Below are positions 17,598 through 25,800 of a DNA stretch of 49,584 nt, piece by piece. Numbering within the stretch: the first letter of the stretch is position 1; each line of letters begins with the position of its first letter. Source of the DNA: Lachnospiraceae bacterium (GTDB lineage Bacteria > Bacillota > Clostridia > Lachnospirales > Lachnospiraceae); assembly GCA_017479285.1 (NCBI GenBank), contig JAFVCL010000089.1, positions 1 through 49,584 on the forward strand, given 5' to 3'. The notes under the pieces were generated by a model. It saw only the letters and a program-made list of their open reading frames with translations, was not told the DNA's origin and searched no databases. The position numbers and the translations under genes are program-made.

Positions 17598-18395
17598 TTA
17601 ATTAAGCAAGAGACTGCCGTCTTCACCGATGGTTATGTCTCTTCCCCAAACGCTCTTTGCCGCAGCCTCGGCGTTGTGATTCTGGATTGAGTTTACAACC
17701 GCCTCGATGACAAAGGATGTTCCGTCGTAATCATAGGTTGTCGTAAGTGTCTTGTATGTCTTTCCGTTTTCCACTCTCTCGCCCTTTGTCTGGGTAACCT
17801 TTGAGGCGAGTATGCCGTTTATTGTAAGGGTATCCGAGAGAGCAGGAGTTGTCTCGCCGTTTTTCAAAAGCCTTGAATAATAAAGGACTGTGCGCTCATC
17901 GGTCGACGCCTCGGTGTCCAATATCCAGTCTGTTCCGATATTTATAAGATGAAGGTCTATAAGCGCGGGATCAAGATTTGTGACCTTTACTCCGTTTTCA
18001 TCCACCCAGTACTTGTAAAGAATGACCCTGCTGTATGTATCTACGCTCTCACCGTCTGCCTTACCGCTGTTTGTTATCGTAATGACCTCCGGATAAGCCA
18101 CATCAAGCTTTAATTCCTCATTCTCCCCCAGCATATGTGTAAGGAGCGCGCCTCTGTGCTGATCCCATACATAATTGCTGTTTGGAACATAATCCCTGTA
18201 TGAAACGGGATTGCCGTTCTCGTTTATCGATACGCCGATATCGTACATCTGCACCCGGGATGTATAATTTTCCGAGTAGTAGGTAAGCGCCGCTTGGGTT
18301 CCTCCCACCGAGGAGAATATAAGCAGTCCAGCCGCAAGCGCAAATGAGACGATGGTAAAGGGCTTTGAAGTGATAATCCTCTTAAATCCGTTCAT
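17598..18395 (-). CDS. SipW-dependent TasA-like secreted protein A
   Basis: 265 residues. The N-terminus is a hydrophobic segment (about 13-32) followed by SVGGTQAALTYYSENYTSRV, the small-residue then aromatic pattern of SipW-cognate signal peptides. The rest is predicted beta-rich and ends without an anchor. Segments such as YPEVITITNSGKADGESVDTYSRVILYKYW resemble TasA-type fibre subunits or fibre regulators with an altered core. The start overlaps the previous stop by one base (TGATG at 18395), so it is translationally coupled to its partner. Probable fibre subunit exported by Sec and matured by the SipW-like enzyme in this operon. Confidence 0.8.
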   Translation of the reverse strand: MNGFKRIITSKPFTIVSFALAAGLLIFSSVGGTQAALTYYSENYTSRVQMYDIGVSINENGNPVSYRDYVPNSNYVWDQHRGALLTHMLGENEELKLDVAYPEVITITNSGKADGESVDTYSRVILYKYWVDENGVKVTNLDPALIDLHLINIGTDWILDTEASTDERTVLYYSRLLKNGETTPALSDTLTINGILASKVTQTKGERVENGKTYKTLTTTYDYDGTSFVIEAVVNSIQNHNAEAAAKSVWGRDITIGEDGSLLLN

Positions 18396-18904
18396 CAGTT
18401 ATCACCTCCCGTAACATAAGTAACATCCAAAGTCTGCGTCCAGTCCGCGTAGGGTGTTCCGTCAGCGTTGTATCTTACCGCAGTCGCCTCATAGACAACC
18501 ACAACATTAAAGCTGTCCGGGTCAACCCCCTGGGGGATATTGTTTATAAGGACATCTATCTCTGAGGTAGACTCCCCGGGCTTTACAACATCGCTGTAAT
18601 AGTAATATCCGTCTGCGGCAGGGCTCCATCTTGCATCCCCCGAATACTGAAGGGCAACCTGGCTTCCGGCAAATGCCTTTATCCTTACATAGACATCATC
18701 CTTTGAATCCTGCCTGTTCGTAACCACGACCTTCTTGGTCCAATCCGAGAAATCCTCGGTTATCTCCTCATAATCCCCGAGATGGATCACATATCCGCCG
18801 AGAGCCTTCTCGTATGTGGAGAAATAGGCGAAGGCAGAGCCGATGGAGGCTGTAAGGACAAGCGCTGCACAGGCAGCGGTTAGCAAAAGACCTTTCTTTT
18901 TCAT
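18395..18904 (-). CDS. SipW-dependent TasA/camelysin-like secreted protein B
   Basis: 169 residues. Signal region LLLTAACAALVLTASIGSAFAYFSTYEKA shows, in two parts, the hydrophobic core and the GSAFAYFS motif of SipW-type cleavage. The mature part has the TasA/CalY style sequence (KVVVTNRQDSKDDVYVRIKAF, GYYYYSDVVKPGEST, VVVVYEATAV), in which the opening KVVVTN strand is typical. No sortase motif. The gene overlaps both neighbours by a single base, so stoichiometric co-translation is likely. It is the smallest and most TasA-like product here and therefore the best candidate for the fibre-forming subunit. Confidence 0.82.
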   Translation of the reverse strand: MKKKGLLLTAACAALVLTASIGSAFAYFSTYEKALGGYVIHLGDYEEITEDFSDWTKKVVVTNRQDSKDDVYVRIKAFAGSQVALQYSGDARWSPAADGYYYYSDVVKPGESTSEIDVLINNIPQGVDPDSFNVVVVYEATAVRYNADGTPYADWTQTLDVTYVTGGDN

Positions 18905-20058
18905 CAGTCTGTCACCTCCTCTGAGCTGTCACCGTATTGCGACCACACATACATGGGCATTCCCTTTTCATCAAGAACAACATTGCCGTTCTCATCAAGC
19001 ACCGGATCAAAGTGGTTTGTAATCGCTCCGCCACGCTTGTTATTTTCATTATATTCGTTCGTAAAGCTTACATCCACGATATCATTTGCAATTATTACCG
19101 TGCTCTGTGTGGGAGCTGTGGTAAGGCTGTAGGACGCTCCGGAGTATACTTCCGAAACGGTAACCTCCGCTCCCACGGGAATGTCCTTTACAAGAAGATA
19201 ATTCTCTCCGGCATCCGTAAACTTAAGCGTATATACATTGCTGAACACATTTCTCTTTTCCCCGTTTAACTCCTTTTCCGCTTCGACCTCGAAAACGAAG
19301 TATGCAGGCTCGGAGGTCTCAAAGGTCCTGAGATCCTTGATTATCCTAAGGTCGCCGAACCGGGGCTCCGACATGGGCTTCATATTTACCGTGGCTCCGT
19401 ACAGCCACTCGGAATCCGCCGTAAGATCGATCTCGCCTGTAAGCGCATCGGGCGTCTTTGTGGGAAGCGCCACAAACTCGGGCGTAAATGTGTATGAGTA
19501 CTCATAACCATTGGCTATGGTGACGACCTCATCCTTCTCTTCATTACCAACTGTATCGAAGTAGTCGGTTTCCTCTGCTCCCCTTGCGATTATTAGATAG
19601 AGACCGGCTTCAAGTCCGGCCGCCTTCTTTCCGGCTTCCACTGTCGCGGAAGGAGTGATGGGGGTTCCTGCATCATAATAAGCCTTAACCACCTTTGCAG
19701 CATCCTGCGCAAGGCTGTACCAGAGCTTTACATCCGTATCCGTCTTTACATCCACAAGCCCTGTATATGGATCCACAACCTCGAAGGTATATCCGTCAGA
19801 GCCCTTGATCTCCTTCGCATCCGCAACCTTGTAGAGATCCATTACCACATTCGCCTTTTCGATATCCTCAAGGAATACCGGGTCGGTGCTGGAGGTGGAC
19901 AAAATCGTCAGATTACAGGCACTCTCAAGGTCAACCTTATCTGCGGCGTCCGAAAACAAAGGCGACAGAACCACTGCTCCCGCGCAGATAAAGAACGCAA
20001 GAGTCCAGGATAAAAATCTCCTTAAATATGCGTTGCTTGGGGTTTTCCATTTTTTCAT
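18904..20058 (-). CDS. Pilin-like secreted protein lacking a sorting signal
   Basis: 384 residues. Signal region about 12-39. The first half has features of shaft-pilin N-terminal domains (VVMDLYKVADAKEI, AGLEAGLYLIIARG). The second half (about 230-345) is a DUF5979/Cna-B-like beta domain: GDLRIIKDLRTFE, YFVFEVEAEKE, VTVSEVYSGASYSL, VSFTNEYNE. Yet it ends VWSQYGDSSEEVTD with no LPXTG, membrane helix or basic tail. It lies 36 bases after the class C sortase and overlaps the next gene by one base. Possible roles: unanchored tip or adaptor joining the pilin and SipW-type halves of the system. A lost C-terminus is not indicated, since the stop is coupled to the next start. Confidence 0.75.
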   Translation of the reverse strand: MKKWKTPSNAYLRRFLSWTLAFFICAGAVVLSPLFSDAADKVDLESACNLTILSTSSTDPVFLEDIEKANVVMDLYKVADAKEIKGSDGYTFEVVDPYTGLVDVKTDTDVKLWYSLAQDAAKVVKAYYDAGTPITPSATVEAGKKAAGLEAGLYLIIARGAEETDYFDTVGNEEKDEVVTIANGYEYSYTFTPEFVALPTKTPDALTGEIDLTADSEWLYGATVNMKPMSEPRFGDLRIIKDLRTFETSEPAYFVFEVEAEKELNGEKRNVFSNVYTLKFTDAGENYLLVKDIPVGAEVTVSEVYSGASYSLTTAPTQSTVIIANDIVDVSFTNEYNENNKRGGAITNHFDPVLDENGNVVLDEKGMPMYVWSQYGDSSEEVTD

Positions 20059-20094
20059 GGAATCTTCCTCCTTCTAAAAAGCCGGACTAAAAAG

Positions 20095-21015
20095 TCAGAC
20101 CTTTTGATCGTTTTTTATTTCATCAAGTATCTCGTAGGTAGAGCGGTTTTTCTTCCTTCCCGCCGTAAATATCATATAAACGATAAGCATGATGATAAGA
20201 GTCGGTATGATAATAAATACGGCCACCAGGTGATTTGGAACCTTCGTCGCATCCGGCGTTATAAGTACAACCAGCTCTTCTTTCTCGTTCTCAACCCGAT
20301 GCCCTCTTACAAGCATTCTGTGTGTGTTGATACCGTAAGGCGTACAGGTTACAAGGGTACAATAATCCTTTCCTCTCGATATGGAGAGCTCGGAGGTATC
20401 CTCGGGAAGGACCACCTTTATCTGATCGACTCTGTAGGTCATCTGTTCGTTAAGTATCGATATAACGAAGGTGTCTCCCACCACAAGCTTGTCAAGATCG
20501 GTAAAAAGCTTGGCGGAGGGAAGTCCCCTGTGTCCGGATATTATCGAGTGTGTCGATTCTCCTCCCACAGGAAGTGAGGATCCTGCGAGGTGTCCGGCTG
20601 CTATCTGTAAAACCGTCTCCTCCGTACCGTGGTAAATTGGAAGATTTACGCTTATCGAGGGTATCGAGATATATCCCATGATTCCCGTTCCGGAAATATC
20701 AAGGCATTTCTCGTACTCGGCGTATTCCTCCTCCGTAAGATCAAAATGCGGATTGGCATAGAGCTTTCTGTTAAACTCCCTCGCTTCGTCAAGTATCCTT
20801 TCAAGCTCGGTATTATCTATTGACTCAACCGCCATTACATATTCCGAGATTGACCTTGAGGCGTGGAGCGAGTTCCACCACTCACTCACGGAAGGATAAA
20901 GCATAACTCCGAGACCGCCCACAAGAAATACCAAAAGCACTGCGGTTATTATACCGGAAATAACCTTGCTGCCTTTCTTTTTCTTTTTTTTCGCTTTTCC
21001 TCCGTCTTTAGCCAT
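20095..21015 (-). CDS. srtC: Class C (pilin-polymerising) sortase
   Basis: 306 residues. A poly-Lys N-terminus and membrane helix (about 17-40), then the sortase domain, and a second C-terminal membrane helix (about 264-287), the two-helix layout of class C. Catalytic H162 in IISGHRGLP, C224 in TLVTCTPYGINTHR and R233 in that same motif. Class C enzymes join pilin subunits by Lys-to-Thr isopeptide bonds. It lies directly after the major pilin gene, its expected substrate, separated by a hairpin-rich gap of 166 bases. No stop codon or frameshift. Confidence 0.94.
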   Translation of the reverse strand: MAKDGGKAKKKKKKGSKVISGIITAVLLVFLVGGLGVMLYPSVSEWWNSLHASRSISEYVMAVESIDNTELERILDEAREFNRKLYANPHFDLTEEEYAEYEKCLDISGTGIMGYISIPSISVNLPIYHGTEETVLQIAAGHLAGSSLPVGGESTHSIISGHRGLPSAKLFTDLDKLVVGDTFVISILNEQMTYRVDQIKVVLPEDTSELSISRGKDYCTLVTCTPYGINTHRMLVRGHRVENEKEELVVLITPDATKVPNHLVAVFIIIPTLIIMLIVYMIFTAGRKKNRSTYEILDEIKNDQKV

Positions 21016-21033
21016 CTTCTCTCACTTATTTAA

Positions 21034-21126
21034 CCGACCTTGGCCGGGATGCTCCCGTTGCTCACCGCACACCGCGTGAAGGTGTCAGTTTTGTGCGGCT
21101 ATCCGGAAAGACCAGGGCTTTCCGGA
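21034..21126 (-). other. Multi-hairpin intergenic region between major pilin and sortase C
   Basis: TCCGGAAAG (21102-21110) and CTTTCCGGA (21118-21126) make a perfect 9-bp hairpin with a 7-base loop. CCGCAC (21065-21070) pairs with GTGCGG (21093-21098), with CACC/GGTG nested. A further dyad CCGACC/GGCCGG lies at 21034-21047. No T run follows any stem on the minus strand. Such a block 3' of a pilin gene could protect its mRNA or partly stop transcription, so that pilin exceeds sortase (inference). Confidence 0.6.
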
Positions 21127-21181
21127 CATATTACATATTATTGATTTATTTCATTCTTTCTTTTGACTGACTCCGCTGTTA

Positions 21182-22774
21182 TCATTCCTCTTCGGTCTTC
21201 ATTCTTCTTCTGACGATAAGAAGAACAACAGCACCTACAACAAGTACTCCGCCTACGATATAGAAGATCGTTGTACCGATACCACCGGTTGAAGGAAGAA
21301 CCGCACCGTGCTGGTTGATGATCGTGGTGTCGATCGCATCCTCGTTATCCTTCTCGATGGTGAACTCTCCGAGATTGTTTCCGTCGGAAACGATTGAGTT
21401 TCCTTCAAGATCGGTTACATCAATCTTTACAAGCTTGGGCTCTGCCGCATCCTCGTCATGCTCTGCTTCAACCGCAAAGTAGATAGGATCGATGGAGTTA
21501 AAGCCTGCGGGAGTCTTGGTCTCGGTGATCTTGTAAACACCATCGTCAAGTCCCTCGGAGCTGAACTGGGTTCCCTCGTCATTAATTACAACTTCAAGGG
21601 TCTTGATAACCACATCTTCGCCGTTCTCGTCCTTGGCAACAACATACTTTCCGTCCTCTACGGAAGCTGAGAGCTTTTCGATCTTGAACTCAGCGCCTGC
21701 AAGAGGAAGCTCGTCCTGGTCAACCTTGTTGATCTCGGTCTTGAAGGTAAATACAATTACTGTATCCCAGGGAGTCTTTCCCTTTCCGCCGTTGTCGTTT
21801 TCAAACTCAACGCGCATCTTGTTGGGGTTGCCCTCCGCTCCGATGAGAGCCTGTCCGTTAAGCACCGACTCGTACTCTACGGTAATAACGGAATCTGCCT
21901 TTACAGCAGCGATTTTCTTAAGGTCAGCAAATACGACCTGGAAGGTATCACCGTCGACATTCTCATTAACAACATATCCATCGGTTATCTGTGCGTCATC
22001 CACATAAACCTTTACGGTATCTGCCTTGAAGGTAAGTCCTGCGGACTGCACATCATGGAAGATATACTCGTAAGATGAATAGCTGTCATAGTTTGAAGGT
22101 ACGGTAGCATAGAGCATGAAGGGAATGGAATCGCCGATATCATAATCTGCGGAATCCTGCCACTCACTGTAATTAACTTCAACGGAATCATTGATATCCT
22201 TAACCTTCTTGTAGGTGGTGATGGAATCACGCTTCTCATTGATCTTTACATTAAGCTCATTGTCTACGATCTGGAGCTGCGCTCTGTCGAGATAAACCTC
22301 CTCGTCGCCGGTAAAATCGGTAACATCAACGATGAGGTAATAACCTGCTGCTCCGCCGTCCACCTTTCCGTTTGAAACAGTAAACTTTGCGTCTCCGAGG
22401 TTATCCTTTACGATCTTGGCGATGGTCTCAGCACTGTTGCTGTCGTAATAGGTTCCTATTGCAGCTGCGATATCCCCTGCCTTTGCGTCTGCGGCAAGCT
22501 TCTTCGTATCATCGGTGATCTTTGTGTTGATCTCGGCGATAAGGGCTGACTTCATGGCATCGGTAACTGCCGAGCCGAACTCTACATTTGATAATGACTT
22601 ATCCGCAGCCTCGTAAGTACCTGTGAAGATCTGGTATGCCTCATAGCTGTGAACAGCGGAAGTTGCCTCTGTGCCTGTGTTTGCTGTTGTATCAATGTCC
22701 GCAGCGAATGCGGTCATTGAAGCCCCAAAGCAAAGTGCGAGCGAAAGGGCAACCGGTAGGATTTTTCTTTTCAT
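21182..22774 (-). CDS. Major pilin, LPXTG-anchored fimbrial protein
   Basis: 530 residues. Signal peptide 1-24 (SMTAFAAD). N-terminal pilin domain (about 25-185), a middle isopeptide domain (about 186-345: TYKKVKDIND, FMLYATVP), and a C-terminal Cna-B-type domain (about 346-480: INKVDQDELPLAGAEFKIEK, with E-box-like YKITETKTPAGFN). The sorting signal LPSTGG at about 493 is followed by a membrane helix and the tail RRRMKTEEE. I see no textbook YPKN pilin motif, so the joining lysine must be placed by structure or mass spectrometry. Position between the large adhesin and the class C sortase identifies it as the shaft subunit. Strong expression is expected. Confidence 0.92.
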   Translation of the reverse strand: MKRKILPVALSLALCFGASMTAFAADIDTTANTGTEATSAVHSYEAYQIFTGTYEAADKSLSNVEFGSAVTDAMKSALIAEINTKITDDTKKLAADAKAGDIAAAIGTYYDSNSAETIAKIVKDNLGDAKFTVSNGKVDGGAAGYYLIVDVTDFTGDEEVYLDRAQLQIVDNELNVKINEKRDSITTYKKVKDINDSVEVNYSEWQDSADYDIGDSIPFMLYATVPSNYDSYSSYEYIFHDVQSAGLTFKADTVKVYVDDAQITDGYVVNENVDGDTFQVVFADLKKIAAVKADSVITVEYESVLNGQALIGAEGNPNKMRVEFENDNGGKGKTPWDTVIVFTFKTEINKVDQDELPLAGAEFKIEKLSASVEDGKYVVAKDENGEDVVIKTLEVVINDEGTQFSSEGLDDGVYKITETKTPAGFNSIDPIYFAVEAEHDEDAAEPKLVKIDVTDLEGNSIVSDGNNLGEFTIEKDNEDAIDTTIINQHGAVLPSTGGIGTTIFYIVGGVLVVGAVVLLIVRRRMKTEEE

Positions 22775-22806
22775 TTTCTTTGTCTCCTTTTCTTACATGA
22801 AATAAA

Positions 22807-25800
22807 TCAGTTTTTACGCAATTTTCTTCTATATACGAGCAGCGCGATGGTAGCAAGTATCACTACTGCGCCTGCTATATAGACTGGAATTATATGACCC
22901 GCGCCACCGGTCTCGGGAAGACTGAAATGGGATTCGGACATATTTTTGATGACTATACTGTTATAGGCATTTTCATCATTTAGTGAAGCTGTCGTTACAC
23001 TGGCTTCAATTGCTTCTCCCGATGAGAGCTGTCTGGGTTCTGTAATAAACTCGTATCCATCCAGCGGATCCTCTGTAACGGAATAAACATATTTCTTCAG
23101 TATAGCGCTTCCGTCCTCCTGCTTTGCGCCATAGTACATGGGAAGCCCGGTAACCTTGAATGCCCAGAGCTTTGTCTTTGTCTCTGAGGAAACATCCTCA
23201 ATAAGTTCTCCTGAGTATACGCTGTCGCTGTTATCAATGCTCACAGCTCCCAGCAGATAGCTTCCCTTTGCGATATGAGTTGTATTCTCCTCATTGTTGG
23301 CGGTAAGATAGAGCCTTATGAAGAGTTCGGAATCCTTATTGGTCTGCATTGAGTCGATGGTTCCGGTGTAGGTAAGCCAGTTCTTGTCTATCTCAAGCTC
23401 CGTTGTCTTAAGTCCGTTGGTAACCACATATTTTGTATATGTCTTTCCGTTCTCGCTTACCTCTTCCGTCTCGGTTCTTAAGAAGGCATAGTTAAGTGAG
23501 GAATCGGAGGTCTCAATTATCTTGTATTCGTATTCATAGAGATCCGCTCCGATATACTCAACACTCGGAAGCTTGTCGATTACTGTCTTCCATTCCTTTT
23601 CTCCGGTAACCTCGAACAGACCGTTTACTATATCTGCCTCTGCCCCATCGATCTGTGCCTTTCCGTTGTAAGCGCTGTCCTCCTCCGTAAGATTTCCGTT
23701 GACCGTGACATTTCTTACAAGCTTGAAACGCACATAATCATTCTTATAATCTCCGCCGTCGGGTCTGGGATTTGTAAGAACTATCTCATCCCCTTCAAGT
23801 GTGAAGGCCACAAACTTCTTGTCAACCTCGATCTTCGTGGTTTCCGAAGGCTTTTTGTTGATGAACTTCTGTATTCCGAATTCAAACCAGGTCTGCTTCG
23901 AAGCCTCTGAAATGAAACCGGCTTTCTCCTCTTCCTTCGCGAAATAATAAAGCGTTCTGCCCTGCTCGTCCAGCTTCGGAAGATTCTTCCACTCGTACTT
24001 CCATCCCGTATCGGCTGTGAGGGACACCGTATCGATAAGATTGGACTCATCGGGTACCGCGTTTGTATCCGTGGTCCGGTAAAGGTATACCGTAAGGCTC
24101 TCCGGCAGATCCTCCGTAAGTTCCTCTCCCTTGTAATCCAGCCACTGTTTCTCAACGGAGATTTCCGTATTATTGGGCACATTATTGAAGATAATATTCT
24201 CAGCGCCTATCGCAGATGCGGAATCGAAAACAAAGTCATTATTGACAACCGTGAGTCCGTTTTCACCGACCTTGTAAAACTCATAATCGGCGGTGTAATT
24301 GTTGCCGCTCAGCTTTACGATCACCTTGACTATATACTCGGTGGTATCATAAACATACGAATTGGAATCGTTCTCGTTTTTGCTCTCCGGAATCTCGGCT
24401 ATCTTAAAATAGTGGTTTCCTACCTGACTCTTGTCATTATAAGTAACCTTGGTGTCGAAGCTTATGGATGAGCCGTTGTTCGAAGCGGTTTCTATAAGGT
24501 TCCAGTTACCGTCGGCATATTCATACAGACCAAACCTGAATACCTGCTCCTGAGTGGGAGTCTTTCCGTCAACGGTCTTTCCTGCCTTAAAGGAAGCCTT
24601 AAAGGGAACCATTGTTCCGGTAAAGCTTACTCTGTGAGTTTCTCCGGTACATTTGATATCCTTAGCGATGATCTGTCCGTTGAGGTTACCTTCGGCAACC
24701 ACATTTGCCTCCGGAGCAAGAATTATACCTGTCATCTGGTTGGTATAGATGTCCACACCCGCACAGTTCGTAAAGTTCCATATAACCTTACCATTCTCGA
24801 AGGTCGTAACCTCGCCTGTGGATTGTACCACACCGTCCACATAAACATTCGCACTCTTGGGAAGCTGTAATTTCCTTATTCCTTCCCCGTTAACACCTAC
24901 ATCGGAACAATCGACATTTATTATCAGTGTTCCGTTATATCCGCTCTTAAACCCGTCAAGCTTAAGATTGACTCCTCCGTATGTGTTTATAAACGAACCG
25001 GTGGTATTAAAGTATCCTGCCACCTCGGGGTCGGTAAGTTCAATGTATGATCCGTTATCATCACCGGTAAAATAGGTCTTTACATTGACATCCTCCACCG
25101 AAGCCAGGCTGTTTCTTACCGATATCAGCTCCCTTTCAAGAGCGTCTATATCGATGAAAGGATTCGATCCGGTGTCGCTGTCTATAACGATCTTTGAGGG
25201 ATTGTCGATTTTTACTTCCGTACCCCCCGGTGAGATGATATGTATCTCATCGCCGCCGTTATTTCCGGTGATCTTTAAAGTATTTGAACTTCCGATGACA
25301 AGCATCGTGGAATCCAGACCTGTACCGCTGTTTGAATTCGGCTCGTGATAGTTTTGTATATAGGACAACTCGTTTCCAAGATTATTGGTTCCGAAATTAT
25401 TCGGACAATAGGCGTTTCTTGCGCATACATTACCGTTGACATGGCTGGCCGTCCTGAATGTTCCGAAGGCAACGATATGGAAGTTTGCGGCGATACCCAG
25501 CTCACTGTTTACGCTTCTGTATGCGGCATACTCCGGCGAATACCTGAAAGCATCCCTTGTATCATTTATCCCTACGGTGTATCTTCCGTATTTTCCGGGT
25601 TTAACGACTCCGCTGTTTCCGTTGTTGAGCAGGATATAAACCGAGAATGAATCCGTGGTTATGCTTGCGTTATTGTTTCCGTCTATCGTCGAAGAATCGA
25701 CATTGACCGTACCGTCGTCCTGTACGTGGATAACCGTGAGCTCATCCCCGCTGCTGTAATCCTCTTCGTTAAGCTTAAAGGTTATGCTTACGGGTCCCTC

